Counted from the stretch's first letter, positions 17,843 through 28,035 are shown. The stretch is DNA of 64,000 nucleotides from Mycolicibacterium frederiksbergense (GCF_012223425.1 NZ_CP038799.1:434001-498000); one strand, 5' to 3'. Notes: generated by a model not told the origin, from the letters alone. Numbers and translations: made by a program.

Positions 17843-18478
17843 TCAGGAGCGACGTCGGGGTCCGTCGAGGTAGTAGCCGATCAGGTACGCGATCGGCGGA
17901 AGCAGGAAGACCGGAATCGAGCTGATGACGATCAGCGCCAGCTGCACCCACCGGCGGCGGGCGATCGGGAATCCGTCATAGGAGTCGATGTACCCGGTGA
18001 TGGCCAACATCGCGACGGTGAGTGTGCCGGCCCCGAGCGTTTCAGGCCCCATGCCGAACATCAGCGCGCTGGTTCCCGTGACCACGCCGAAGACCGTCAA
18101 GAGACACCAATGCGCTGTCGCGGTGACCTGCCCGCGGTACGCGTCGGGCGGCGGGATCACCCGCGGCGCGGGGCTGCCGTCGGTGGGCGGATCAGGTTGG
18201 GTTCGAGCGATCCAGAACGAATAAATTCGCCCGCCGATTTTGAGATAGGACGTTCTGAAGTAGGCGAGCAGTACTCCCAATGCCGCCACCAGTGCATAGA
18301 CGACAAGTGCTGTCCCCCAGCCTCGATGCACTACTCCGAATGTCATTACGCCGGGGCTTAACAACCAGGTCGACCAATAGACTCGGCGTTCAATGCGCAC
18401 GTTATGGATAAAGCCAAGGGCGATCGAGCCGACAATGCCTATGGCGAGTCCGGCCTGGAGCCAGACACTGCTATTCAA
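17843..18478 (-). CDS. Polytopic membrane protein
   Basis: About 211 residues with five hydrophobic segments: VWLQAGLAIGIVGSIALGF, WGTALVVYALVAALGVLLAYF, HWCLLTVFGVVTGTSALMF, TLTVAMLAITGYI and LALIVISSIPVFLLPPIAYL. No family is recognised. The start is unclear; a TTG at 18478 is chosen because it follows the upstream stop by eight bases, while the longer frame would overlap that gene. The two are probably one operon. Confidence 0.5.
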   Translation of the reverse strand: MNSSVWLQAGLAIGIVGSIALGFIHNVRIERRVYWSTWLLSPGVMTFGVVHRGWGTALVVYALVAALGVLLAYFRTSYLKIGGRIYSFWIARTQPDPPTDGSPAPRVIPPPDAYRGQVTATAHWCLLTVFGVVTGTSALMFGMGPETLGAGTLTVAMLAITGYIDSYDGFPIARRRWVQLALIVISSIPVFLLPPIAYLIGYYLDGPRRRS

Positions 18479-18486
18479 CCGTCTGC

Positions 18487-19005
18487 TCAGTCCCAGTCTT
18501 GGGCGGCGAACATGAAGAGCCCCCAGCTGAAGCCTGCTCCGTAACCGCGGCCGTTCCAACTGAACCCATACTCTTGATAGTTCGCCAAGTACTGGTCATT
18601 GAGTGGACGCAGGGGGCCGGGGGTCAGCGGGCCAAAGCGTCGGGCGAAGTCGTTGACATCCACTTCCCATGGACCAAACTCTTTCGGAGACTCCACTTGC
18701 GGGAACTGTCCGCGCATTCGCCGGTAGTTCATTGACTGGGTCGAACCGCTTTCGGCCGCCACCGCTTTGAAGTCGAAGTCCGGCCATAAAGCACTGGCAA
18801 ATTCCAGCGACGTAGCGTCGCTGTCTGTCCCGGTGAGTAGCACCTTCAAGTTCCGGAAGTAGGAAGCCTCGTCTCCAAGTGAGGATGCGACGCGGTCGCG
18901 CGCCCGCTCACCATCTTCGACAGAAAGTCCGTGCTCCGACAACTTCGCGTGTAGATGTTCGGTGATCTGAGACATCGACATCCGCAACTTCATGGTCATC
19001 AGCAC
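18487..19005 (-). CDS. Hypothetical protein
   Basis: A 172-residue protein (or about 160 if an internal ATG is used) with no membrane segment or signal peptide. The N-terminal half is helical (ITEHLHAKLSEHGLSVEDG), the C-terminal half is rich in aromatics and ends FSWNGRGYGAGFSWGLFMF. No family is recognised. It pairs with the membrane protein downstream. Several in-frame starts (GTG at 19005, then ATGs) have no strong binding site. Confidence 0.55.
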   Translation of the reverse strand: MLMTMKLRMSMSQITEHLHAKLSEHGLSVEDGERARDRVASSLGDEASYFRNLKVLLTGTDSDATSLEFASALWPDFDFKAVAAESGSTQSMNYRRMRGQFPQVESPKEFGPWEVDVNDFARRFGPLTPGPLRPLNDQYLANYQEYGFSWNGRGYGAGFSWGLFMFAAQDWD

Positions 19006-19147
19006 ATAGATTTCGAAATCAACGATGGCCGACTCTGCAATCTCTGTTGACAGGCCCTTTACTACCTGAGGTCAACTGTCGAGGTTACCTCCGATATCGG
19101 GGTTGGGTTGTCACCATTTCGGCCACTTCCCTCGTAGGCTGACCCGC

Positions 19148-20437
19148 GTGGGCAGCACCATCACAAGCAGGGAAGCCAAGAGCAATACCTACCGCGTGCT
19201 GGTGGACCTGGACGGCTCCACCCCGCCGATCTGGCGGCGCCTCGATCTCCGTGCGGATCTGCCGCTGGACGTGGTGCACCTGGTGGTGCAGGCCGCGTTC
19301 GACTGGGAGAACCGGCATCTGTACCGCTTCGCCATGGGTGGAGGACCATTCGATGACCGCAGCCTGAAGATCCTCTGCGACGAGGACATCGCCGAGGGTG
19401 AGGATCGTGGCCTACCTGCGTCCCAGACGTCGTTGGGCGCGATGATGAGTGAGCCCGGCGACCGGCTGGGCTATGTCTATGACTACGGCGATTTCTGGGA
19501 ACTGACACTGGAACTCGAACAGGTACTCACTCCGATGGACAGCTACCCCGCCGCCGTGGTCATCGACGGCGAACGGGCCGCACCGCCGGAGGACTGCGGC
19601 GGGATCACCGATGCCGTGCAGCTCGCCACGGTGCTGCCTGATCCGGAACTGTTCGACCTCGCGCGGCTCAACGAGGCACTGCATGGCCCCTTCTTCTCCG
19701 CAGTGCTGGGCGGGCTGGATTCGCGGCTCATCGCCCTGTTGAGCCGCTTGCCGGACGGTCCCGTACTCGTCAACTTCGTCGCGGGCCTTGTCCAGTTGAG
19801 TTCGGCACCCACCATCGTCGACGACGACATCCTGCGAGCCAATCTGACCGCACACCAATGGTTCTTGGACCGGGCGGTGAAGGACGCCATCCCGTTGACA
19901 TCGGCCGGCTATTTGAAACCCTCTGACGTGACCGCCGCAGCAGCGGTGGTGCCGCAGGTGGCCGAGTGGATGGGTAATAACAACCGTGAAGCCAATTGCC
20001 CTGCACTGCTGAACTTTCGGGAGTCCTTGCAGGCGATGGGATTGCTGCGCAAGCTGAAGGGCTCGCTGGTGCTGACCAAGGCCGGCATCGCCGCCCAGCG
20101 CGATCAGGCGGTGTTGTGGCGCCATCTCGCATCGCGACTAATTCCCTCTGACGGCGAAGCGTTCGAATGCCACGCCACGCTGTTGTTCCTGGCACAGGCA
20201 GGCGGCGCGGAGGACGGCCGGGTTCGGTTCAAAGACATCGCCGAAGCGCTCACCCAGCTGGGCTGGCGTCGCGAGGACGGTGAACCCGTCCCGTCAGACG
20301 TGCTGTACCGGCTGACCGCGCACGATGTGCTGGTCAACGTTTGCGATCGGCCGCGGCGGCTCGCCGACCTCAACTGGATCAGTCCTGCAGCTGCCGCGTT
20401 GGCAAGGGTGGCGCTGCGGGCCGGGCGTCTTACTTGA
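19148..20437 (+). CDS. pRiA4b ORF-3-like protein
   Basis: This 429-residue protein has the pRiA4b ORF-3 domain: YRVLVDLDGSTPPIWRRLDL near the start and the signature LGYVYDYGDFWELTLELE at about residues 100-117. The domain also occurs in passenger proteins of IS1096-type elements. The C-terminal 280 residues look like a helical, winged-helix-containing region with no known motif. The GTG at 19148 gives the canonical start (VGSTITSREAK). Function unknown. Confidence 0.75.
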   Translation: MGSTITSREAKSNTYRVLVDLDGSTPPIWRRLDLRADLPLDVVHLVVQAAFDWENRHLYRFAMGGGPFDDRSLKILCDEDIAEGEDRGLPASQTSLGAMMSEPGDRLGYVYDYGDFWELTLELEQVLTPMDSYPAAVVIDGERAAPPEDCGGITDAVQLATVLPDPELFDLARLNEALHGPFFSAVLGGLDSRLIALLSRLPDGPVLVNFVAGLVQLSSAPTIVDDDILRANLTAHQWFLDRAVKDAIPLTSAGYLKPSDVTAAAAVVPQVAEWMGNNNREANCPALLNFRESLQAMGLLRKLKGSLVLTKAGIAAQRDQAVLWRHLASRLIPSDGEAFECHATLLFLAQAGGAEDGRVRFKDIAEALTQLGWRREDGEPVPSDVLYRLTAHDVLVNVCDRPRRLADLNWISPAAAALARVALRAGRLT

Positions 20438-20481
20438 GGCGGAAGGCCTGATCGCTTGCTGCCCTCGGCCTAACGATCTTA

Positions 20482-20506
20482 TTACGCTAGTTACGCTAGC
20501 GCGATT
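20482..20506 (+). promoter_or_regulatory. Tandem repeat TTACGCTAG, candidate antitoxin operator
   Basis: TTACGCTAG occurs twice in tandem (20482-20490, 20491-20499), and the second copy runs into the palindrome CGCTAGCG. It lies 32 bases before the antitoxin ATG. Likely the autoregulatory site of this toxin-antitoxin pair; inferred from position and symmetry. Confidence 0.45.
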
Positions 20507-20531
20507 AGCTTCTCTGATCTACCATGGGCGT

Positions 20532-20774
20532 ATGGAAAGCACGGTGACCAGCACGGAAGCCAAGAACCAGCTGAATCGCATCCTGGCCGAAGTTGAACGG
20601 ACCGGCGCATCTGTGACCATCACGAATCATGGCCGCCCCATTGCCAGGCTGGTACCGGTGCAGCCCCTTCCGCGCACATTCGGCCAGTTGCCAGCCCTGC
20701 GCATCCCCCATGACTTTGATGAACCGCTGCCCGATGCCGAACTACACGCATGGGACGGCGCCGACGAGTCGTGA
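20532..20774 (+). CDS. Phd/YefM-type antitoxin
   Basis: This 80-residue antitoxin has the Phd/YefM N-terminal pattern: TSTEAKNQLNRILAEVERTG, then VTITNHGRPIARLVPV. The C-terminal tail is acidic and would bind the PIN toxin. Stop and toxin start overlap as GTGA. Phd-like antitoxins dimerise, bind DNA and are unstable. Confidence 0.85.
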   Translation: MESTVTSTEAKNQLNRILAEVERTGASVTITNHGRPIARLVPVQPLPRTFGQLPALRIPHDFDEPLPDAELHAWDGADES

Positions 20775-21160
20775 ACGTTCTTCTGGACACCCACACCCTC
20801 CTGTGGCTGGTCAGCGCACCGGCCGAAGTGGAGGCCGCAGCCATGGCAGAGCTGATCAAGCCCGAAACCCACGTCGTCGTCAGTGCCGCTTCCGCATGGG
20901 AAATCGCCATCAAAACCAGGATCGGGAGACTCGATGGTGAGGCGTTACTGTCGGCTTGGCCGGACATCATTGCCGGTATGAGCGCCGCGGAATTGCCCAT
21001 CGAGTCTGCCGACGCGATTCTCGCCGGACGGCTCCCGTGGCAACACAAAGACCCATTCGATCGGGCGATCGTGGCGCAGGCACTGCGCCGCAACCTCACC
21101 GTTGCCACTCGTGACGACAAGATCATCGACGCTGCACTGGTGGCCGTGATCAGGGCCTGA
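20771..21160 (+). CDS. PIN-domain toxin (VapC-like)
   Basis: This 129-residue PIN protein starts MNVLLDTHTLLWLVS with the first catalytic Asp. It has the conserved SAASAWEIAIK (Glu) and LPWQHKDPFDRAIVAQAL (Asp), and ends with ATRDDKIID. The DTHTLLW and HKDPFDR signatures mark the subgroup paired with Phd-type antitoxins. It should be a ribonuclease. Its end lies inside a hairpin terminator. Confidence 0.88.
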   Translation: MNVLLDTHTLLWLVSAPAEVEAAAMAELIKPETHVVVSAASAWEIAIKTRIGRLDGEALLSAWPDIIAGMSAAELPIESADAILAGRLPWQHKDPFDRAIVAQALRRNLTVATRDDKIIDAALVAVIRA

Positions 21161-21169
21161 TCACGGCCA
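21141..21169. terminator. Perfect hairpin between convergent genes
   Basis: TGGCCGTGATCAG and CTGATCACGGCCA form a 13-bp perfect stem with a GGC loop. It covers the last codons and stop of the PIN toxin gene and lies before the convergent nrtR stop at 21204. Probably a terminator, at least for the toxin gene. Confidence 0.55.
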
Positions 21170-21203
21170 TGTTGGCGCCGGCGAGCGCTGCTTGAAAGTC
21201 AAG

Positions 21204-21866
21204 TCAGGTGCGATATGCGTTGCGCCGGAACAATTCAGCCGGACGCCCCCGACCGAGGGCCACCCGTTCACCGGTGGGCTCCAGGTGCGGCTCCATGGCG
21301 CGCCGAAAGGTGTCGCGCTGCAACGCCTCCCCCTCGATAGCCTCATGCAGCAGACGTAGGTCACGCAGGGTGAACTGCTCGCCGAGCAGTCGATCCGGGT
21401 CAGGTGTTCCGGCATAACGGGCACGAACGTCGTCGACGGCCAGCGCGATGATCTCGGCGTGGTCGTAGACCAGCCGGCCGGGCGCATCCACCGGCACCAA
21501 CCGGGTGGTCTCGGGGATTCGTGTCGACAACTTGCCGGCGGGAACCACCGCCACGTGCGCGACCGACAGCACCCAGCCCCGGCCATCACGGCCGAGCGCA
21601 TCAAAGACGTGGAGTTGACGCGGCGCCACCCCGTGGACGCCCGCCTTGTCGGCCAGCGAGCGCTTGACTGCGTCGGCGAGCGTCTCCCCCTCGTGCAGGA
21701 AGGTGCCCGGTAGCGCCCACCCCCTGCTCTGCGCGCGACGCACCTGCAGCACAGCCAGACCCAGGTCCGGATCGGGTGTCAGGACCGCGGCGTCGACGGC
21801 AACGGAAGGTCGCGGGTAGTCCGTGAGGGCCCGCCCGCTGCTGCTCAAAGGAATTCCGTTGTCCAT
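21204..21866 (-). CDS. nrtR: NrtR, Nudix-related regulator of NAD metabolism
   Basis: This 220-residue protein has an N-terminal Nudix domain (about 20-150) and a C-terminal winged helix. The Nudix box is degenerate: after GWALPGTFLHEGETLADAV comes KRSLADKAG instead of the catalytic REXXEE pattern, as in NrtR regulators that sense ADP-ribose but do not hydrolyse it. The C-terminal pattern FTLRDLRLLHEAIEGEALQ, then RRAMEP and GRPAELFRRN, is that of NrtR. It diverges from an NAD salvage operon, its expected target. ADP-ribose normally releases NrtR from DNA. Confidence 0.88.
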   Translation of the reverse strand: MDNGIPLSSSGRALTDYPRPSVAVDAAVLTPDPDLGLAVLQVRRAQSRGWALPGTFLHEGETLADAVKRSLADKAGVHGVAPRQLHVFDALGRDGRGWVLSVAHVAVVPAGKLSTRIPETTRLVPVDAPGRLVYDHAEIIALAVDDVRARYAGTPDPDRLLGEQFTLRDLRLLHEAIEGEALQRDTFRRAMEPHLEPTGERVALGRGRPAELFRRNAYRT

Positions 21867-21931
21867 GTCAGTGCCTCAGCGTACAGTCAACCATCAATTA
21901 GCGCAGATTCGCGCAAAATGGGGAGGGTGAC
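21867..21931. promoter_or_regulatory. Divergent control region of the NAD salvage cluster
   Basis: These 65 bases separate the nrtR and glycohydrolase starts and must contain both promoters and any NrtR site. Two imperfect palindromes are visible: around GTACAGTCAAC (21881-21891) and GCGC-AGATTC-GCGC (21901-21914). GGGGAGG before 21932 is the ribosome binding site. The operator itself is not assigned. Confidence 0.45.
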
Positions 21932-23337
<1,406 letters not shown>

Positions 23338-23341
<4 letters not shown>

Positions 23342-23979
23342 TCGACTGGCTGGCGCGGCTGGTCGAGCCACTGAACGCAGTGCTGTTCACCATCGGAAGC
23401 GATCAGGTCAGCACCGCTGAGTTGCTCGGCTTCATCACCGGCGGCCTGTGTGTGGCATTGACGGTGCGGCGCAGCATTCTCAATTTCCCTGTCGGCATTG
23501 CCAACTGCGTGTTCTTCCTCGTCCTGTTCGTCTCGGCGCAGCTGTGGGCGGGGGCGACGCTGCAGCTGCTCTACATCGGACTCGGCGCCATCGGTTGGTG
23601 GCAGTGGCGGTCGGGACGGACCGGCGATGCGCCGGTCACGGTGCGCCGCTCGCATTGGCGCGTGCTGACGATGTGTGTGGCGTTCGTGGCGGTGGGCACT
23701 TGGGCGCTCAGCGAGATCCTTACCGCGGTCGACGGTTCGGCACCGCTGTGGGATGCGCTGACGACCTGCCTGGCGCTGGCGGCGCAATGGCTCCTCAACA
23801 CCCGGCGGATCGAGACGTGGTTCTTCTGGATCGCCGCGGACTGCATCTACATTCCGCTCTACATCAGCCAGGGCCTGAACCTGACGGCCGCGATCTACGT
23901 GCTGTTCCTCGGGTTGTGCATCCTCGGTCTGCGCGAGTGGACACGGGCGCGCGTACCGCTGGCCGAAAGCGTGGCGTGA
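23338..23979 (+). CDS. pnuC: PnuC, nicotinamide riboside transporter
   Basis: This 213-residue integral membrane protein has seven hydrophobic segments and PnuC motifs: NFPVGIANCVFF, WQWRSGR after the fourth helix, and WFFWIAADCIYIPLYISQGL. PnuC brings nicotinamide riboside in by facilitated diffusion, trapped by phosphorylation, which NadR downstream provides. Overlaps both neighbours (ATGA, TGATG). Confidence 0.9.
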
Positions 23980-25055
23980 TGAACGAGTTCCGGCATGGCC
24001 TGTTGGTCGGGAAGTTCTATCCGCCGCATCTCGGTCATCACCAAGCGATCCGGGCGGCGGCGGCACGCTGCGATGCGTTCACCGTGCTGGTGATGGCCTC
24101 CGCGGTGGAGACCGTGCCGCTGGCCGACCGTGTCGCGTGGATGCGAGAGGAGCACGCGGGCGATGCGAACGTGCGTGTCGCCGGTATCCGCTGTGATGCG
24201 CCAATGGACGTGACGGATCAACGGGTATGGGCGGCGCAGGTCGCGGTGATGCGGGCCGGTATCGGCGGGGTTGCGGTGGATGCGGTGTTCAGCGGGGATG
24301 ATTACTGCGTCGAGCTGGCGCGCTGGTTCGACGCGAAGGCGGTGCGGCTGGAACGCGCCGGATCCAGCACGTCGGTGCGCCGGGATCTCGCCGGCCGGTG
24401 GGACCAGTTGGCGACACCGACCCGGGCCGGGTTGACGACGCGGGTCGTGGTGCTGGGCGCGGAGTCGACCGGGACGACGACAATCGCGCGGCGACTGGCC
24501 GCGCACTACGCCGCGCGAGGTGGCGTGTGGTCGGCGACGCAGTGCGTCGAGGAGTACGGACGGGACTACACCGCGCTGAAGTGGGCGGGGAATCCCGGCG
24601 TGAGACTTGACGAAATGGTCTGGACAGCCGAGGATTTCGATCTGATCGGCCCCGAGCAGACCCGACGCGAGCAGGCCGCGGCGCGCGCCGGATCACCGGT
24701 GCTGATCTGCGACACCGACGCGTTCGCGACCGCCATCTGGAAACGCCGCTACCTCGGCGACCCATCCGGGGGCGCGTGGACCGCGGTCCCGCCGCGGGCC
24801 GTGTATCTGGTCACCGACCATGTCGGTGTGCCGTGGGATGACGACGGTATGCGCGAGGGCGACCTCGCGGTGCGAGCGGCGATGACGGGCTGGTTCATCG
24901 ACGCGCTCACTGGGGCCGGGCATTCGTGGGTGCTGCTGACCGGCACGCCGGAGCAGCGTCTCGACGTGGCTTTCAGGACGGTCGAGCCACTCCTACAATT
25001 GCGAGCCCGGTTCGGAGAGCCGTTACGCGGTCCGGGGTTCGAGGCCACCGAGTAG
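23979..25055 (+). CDS. nadR: NadR-like NMN adenylyltransferase / nicotinamide riboside kinase
   Basis: This 358-residue bifunctional protein has an N-terminal nucleotidyltransferase with GKFYPPHLGH (11-20) and SSTSVRRDL (129-137, ISTTxxR-like). The C-terminal kinase-like domain contains GAESTGTTT (160-168), a Walker A loop in which the usual Lys is Thr166. It lacks the N-terminal repressor helix-turn-helix of the enterobacterial NadR. It would phosphorylate nicotinamide riboside and adenylate NMN to NAD. Its ATG at 23979 overlaps the pnuC stop. Confidence 0.85.
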   Translation: MNEFRHGLLVGKFYPPHLGHHQAIRAAAARCDAFTVLVMASAVETVPLADRVAWMREEHAGDANVRVAGIRCDAPMDVTDQRVWAAQVAVMRAGIGGVAVDAVFSGDDYCVELARWFDAKAVRLERAGSSTSVRRDLAGRWDQLATPTRAGLTTRVVVLGAESTGTTTIARRLAAHYAARGGVWSATQCVEEYGRDYTALKWAGNPGVRLDEMVWTAEDFDLIGPEQTRREQAAARAGSPVLICDTDAFATAIWKRRYLGDPSGGAWTAVPPRAVYLVTDHVGVPWDDDGMREGDLAVRAAMTGWFIDALTGAGHSWVLLTGTPEQRLDVAFRTVEPLLQLRARFGEPLRGPGFEATE

Positions 25056-25060
25056 CGGTT

Positions 25061-25906
25061 TCACCACTCGTTGGAGCACACCTCGCAGTGCCAGGTTTCG
25101 TCGCGTGGGCAGCAGCCACCCATGTGCCGCCACGGCTCCCACTCGCTCGGGTTCGCCGGCTCGCCGTACCCGATCCACTGAGTACGCCGCGCACCGCATA
25201 CACCGCACGCAGGATGCCGGCTGAACTTGAAGTCGATGAGCGAGGTGAAGTTGCCGTCCCGCATGCGGACGTCGCAGCGGCCGCACAGCACGCCCGGCCA
25301 GTCGCGCGCCAACTCCCGCAGCCAGGCCTGGTACGGCCGCGCGGGCCCCGATTTGTGGTACGTCCTAATCGGCGAGTCCGGCTCCGGCCTCGGTATCGGG
25401 TCCACCGTGTGGACGTGCACCCGATCGCGGGCATCGTATCCGCTGAGATCGATCTCCTCGTCACATGATGTGCATTTCCCATTGCACCGGAGCAGGATTC
25501 GCGCGGCAGCCACCGATGAGTGTCCCCAGCGATAGGCGGCTCGGCCGTGTATCGGGGTCTCGTGCAGCGCGAGGATCGCCCGTTCCGCGTCGTCATCGTC
25601 GAACCGCCAGCCGTCGAAGGCGCTAGGCAGGTCCAACACCATCGCCAAAGTCGTCAGATCGACCAGATCGAGAGAGTAGTCCCGCAGCAAGGCGCCGCCG
25701 AGTGGACCTTCGTGGTCGATGCGAGCCAGCTTCGTCAGCACCGACGCCGGGTCGGTCCCGAGCACCACGATGGCGTAATCACCCGGACGGGACTCCCCGA
25801 ACGCGTACTGCCAAGGCCGGTACGGCGAGGTCGGTTCGAGCAGGGTGATGATCCCGTCTTTCCAGTCGGCGGCCTCAAGGATGTGCAGACGAATTCTTTG
25901 CGGCAT
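25061..25906 (-). CDS. HNH-type zinc protein
   Basis: This 281-residue protein contains an HNH-like core: LLRCNGKCTSC (about 138-148), then DARDRVHVHTVDPI (158-171) with the conserved His pair, and VLCGRCDVRM (207-216). Two further zinc knuckles follow (CGVCGARRT and CEVCSNEW at the end), so it may bind three zinc ions. The N-terminal half is a mixed alpha/beta region with no known motif. An HNH fold suggests a DNA nuclease; activity is unproven. It converges on nadR. Confidence 0.6.
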   Translation of the reverse strand: MPQRIRLHILEAADWKDGIITLLEPTSPYRPWQYAFGESRPGDYAIVVLGTDPASVLTKLARIDHEGPLGGALLRDYSLDLVDLTTLAMVLDLPSAFDGWRFDDDDAERAILALHETPIHGRAAYRWGHSSVAAARILLRCNGKCTSCDEEIDLSGYDARDRVHVHTVDPIPRPEPDSPIRTYHKSGPARPYQAWLRELARDWPGVLCGRCDVRMRDGNFTSLIDFKFSRHPACGVCGARRTQWIGYGEPANPSEWEPWRHMGGCCPRDETWHCEVCSNEW

Positions 25907-25912
25907 TCTGTC

Positions 25913-25918
25913 ATTATC
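25913..25918 (-). promoter_or_regulatory. Near-leaderless -10 element GATAAT
   Basis: On the minus strand GATAAT is followed by GACAGA and then the ATG at 25906, i.e. six bases from -10 to the start codon, and no Shine-Dalgarno is seen. This fits a leaderless transcript for the HNH-type gene. Confidence 0.5.
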
Positions 25919-25965
25919 CCACCAAGGTATGACATTTTTACCCGTCAGAACTTTGCTGTTCGGCG

Positions 25966-26772
25966 CTATCCGGCCTCGGCGTCACGGGCCCGTTGGATTC
26001 GATTCTTGATCTCCCGATAGGCCTGCACCCGTGCCATGACCGCCTCCACCGCGGAGTCCGTGGGCGTGGAGTCCGGCGTGGCCTCGATGCCGTAGAGCAT
26101 CGCGCTGAGCTTGCCGTGCAGCTCGGCCCGCTGCTCGGCGACGCGGGCATCCTCCCGTTCGGCGCGCAGCGACGCATCGATGTGTCGCGCCTCGACGGCG
26201 CACTGAGCGATCAGTTCGACCCGCTCGATCGCGGTGCGTTCCAGGTTCGCGATGGTGGCGCGCGCCTCCGCGAGGAGCTTGCGGTCATCGTTGCTCGGCT
26301 TGTCCAGCGCCGACAGCTTGCCGGTCACGGCGTTCAGGGCATGCGCTTTCGCGAAGCCGTCGGCGATCCCGGCAATATCGGTGCTGAAGTCGACATCACC
26401 CAACCACCCGGCGCGAGCGGCCTCGGTGCCGACAACCTGCTTGACCGCGCGCAGCGCAGACTCCATCAGCACAGCATTCTGCGGCCCGAGCATGTCGATG
26501 CGCACCTGCTTCTCCCGGCGCTCCCACTCCACGCGTTCATGCTTGGCGGCGGCCGCCTGCGCCACGCGTTCTATGCGTATACGTTCCTGCTCCTCGACAC
26601 GTCTCTTCTCAGCAGCCTCAACCGCTTTGGAGACCAACCAGATCACCAGGATGAGTGCAGTCATGGCTCCGAGGGTGATCCAGACCTCTTTCGGCACCGC
26701 CGCGATGAGCACGACGATGACGACAAACAGGACGCCCACGCCACCAGACCCACCGGATGAACCCTTGCTCAC
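25966..26772 (-). CDS. Membrane-anchored coiled-coil protein
   Basis: This 268-residue protein has a Gly/Ser-rich head, two closely spaced hydrophobic helices (about 12-28 and 32-50), then long charged helices predicted as coiled coil (KAVEAAEKRRVEEQERIRIE and later a region to the end). The GTG at 26772 has GGGAG eight bases upstream. No enzyme motif is seen. It diverges from an HNH nuclease gene and has a RecA_NDp-type promoter, so it probably joins a damage response at the membrane. Confidence 0.6.
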   Translation of the reverse strand: MSKGSSGGSGGVGVLFVVIVVLIAAVPKEVWITLGAMTALILVIWLVSKAVEAAEKRRVEEQERIRIERVAQAAAAKHERVEWERREKQVRIDMLGPQNAVLMESALRAVKQVVGTEAARAGWLGDVDFSTDIAGIADGFAKAHALNAVTGKLSALDKPSNDDRKLLAEARATIANLERTAIERVELIAQCAVEARHIDASLRAEREDARVAEQRAELHGKLSAMLYGIEATPDSTPTDSAVEAVMARVQAYREIKNRIQRARDAEAG

Positions 26773-26825
26773 CGTTTCGCTCCCATCACGATTGGCTGCG
26801 TCGGATGTGCGCAGGCCAGCCGGAC

Positions 26826-26848
26826 AGAATGACAGCGACCTCCGACAA
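26826..26848 (-). promoter_or_regulatory. RecA_NDp (PafBC-type) DNA-damage promoter
   Basis: On the minus strand TTGTCGGAG (26848-26840), eight bases, then CATTCT (26831-26826). The sequence downstream of the -10 (GTCCGGCTGGCCTG) also matches that at 17794-17781. The start codon at 26772 is about 53 bases further. Confidence 0.7.
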
Positions 26849-26888
26849 CTTGGGTCGGATCGGCGCTGCCCCGTGGTACCAAAGGTCT

Positions 26889-27962
26889 GTGCCCGAAGCC
26901 ATCGACCCACTGCTGCTCGGTCAGCTTCTGGTGGCGATCCTGGAGACCGGGGTGCGGGTGGCGACCTACAAGCTCGCCACGCTGATGGCGCTCATCGACC
27001 ACAGCATCGAGAACCTGCCCGAGCACCCGGCGGGCCCGCTGGCCGTGCCGATCCCCGATCTCGCGCACCGGGTGCTGCAGCTGTACTGGCGTCAGGTCCG
27101 CCCCTTCGAAGGGCACGATCTTCGGCAGTCCAGCGGAGAAGAGGAGCGCATTCCGCGTGCCGTCCGGGCCTTGCGCGCCGCGACGCCGGCGTCCTCGTTG
27201 AGCGTGGCGATGACGCTCGCGCCGGAGGTCTACCAGGCGTCCATCGACGAGATCGGGTTGTGCCTGGCGCAGCAGCCGCTGTATCGGCTACAGCGGCTGC
27301 CCGGCGGAGACTCCAATGATCCGTTCCTGTACGACGACAGCTTCCTGCACGCCAACGTGTCCCGACGGACGCTGCGGGCGCACGGTGACGCCATCGCTCT
27401 GATGCCGGGCGTGGCAACCGGTCTCGCCCGGCTGGCCGGGCTGCTCAAACCGGCGCTAGAGATCATGTGGGTCGATGACGTGCGCCGGATGAACAAATTC
27501 CTCAGTGCCGAGGTGCCGGACATCGCCGGGCATCTGTTCGGCCGCGACCGCACCGCATTGGCCGCGGTGCGTGGTCCCTTCAAGGATGCGTTCGGTGCGC
27601 GCTGCTTCTACTGCGACACCAATCTGCCGGCCGACAACCCGATCGACCACGTGCTGCCGTGGTCACTCGTCGGCATCGACGGACTGGCCAATCTCGTGTT
27701 GGCGTGTGCGCGCTGCAATACCGACAAACGACATGCACTGCCGGCGGTCGACCTCGTCGACAGGGTGCTCGGTCGGGACCGCGAAGAGCTCGAGCAGATC
27801 GCCGGCGCGATCCGATGGCCCACCGAGTACCTGCGCGTCGTCGCGGCGGCGCGCGGAATCTACGGAAGCCAGCCACCGGGAATTGCGACCTGGTCGGGAT
27901 ACAAGGCGAGTGTGCGCCTCGACATCAGATTCGCGCCCCGGTGGATGGATTCGCCCAGCTGA
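26889..27962 (+). CDS. HNH endonuclease domain protein
   Basis: This 357-residue protein has a C-terminal HNH domain with CFYCDTNL, then NPIDHVLPWSLVG and LVLACARCNTDKRHAL. The first His-Asp, the Asn and the zinc-binding Cys pairs are all present. The N-terminal 230 residues are helical and unassigned. The GTG at 26889 is used since an ATG at 26829 lies inside the opposing damage promoter. It is divergent from the coiled-coil membrane gene and may work with it. Confidence 0.75.
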   Translation: MPEAIDPLLLGQLLVAILETGVRVATYKLATLMALIDHSIENLPEHPAGPLAVPIPDLAHRVLQLYWRQVRPFEGHDLRQSSGEEERIPRAVRALRAATPASSLSVAMTLAPEVYQASIDEIGLCLAQQPLYRLQRLPGGDSNDPFLYDDSFLHANVSRRTLRAHGDAIALMPGVATGLARLAGLLKPALEIMWVDDVRRMNKFLSAEVPDIAGHLFGRDRTALAAVRGPFKDAFGARCFYCDTNLPADNPIDHVLPWSLVGIDGLANLVLACARCNTDKRHALPAVDLVDRVLGRDREELEQIAGAIRWPTEYLRVVAAARGIYGSQPPGIATWSGYKASVRLDIRFAPRWMDSPS

Positions 27963-27968
27963 GCGCAC

Positions 27969-27991
27969 TTGTCGGTACCCGCCCTCATACT
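27969..27991 (+). promoter_or_regulatory. RecA_NDp (PafBC-type) DNA-damage promoter
   Basis: TTGTCGGTA (27969-27977), eight bases, then CATACT (27986-27991), followed by GATCGGCTCGCTGG, which resembles the region after the -10 in the two other copies. It lies 44 bases before the GTG at 28036 and just after the HNH gene stop. Confidence 0.7.
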
Positions 27992-28035
27992 GATCGGCTC
28001 GCTGGAGATTCCACGTCGAGCGAGAGGACACTCCG

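Noticed and set aside
26829..26888. ATG at 26829 as start of the HNH endonuclease
   Set aside because: It lies inside the opposing RecA_NDp-type promoter (26826-26848) and lacks a ribosome binding site; the GTG at 26889 is preferred.
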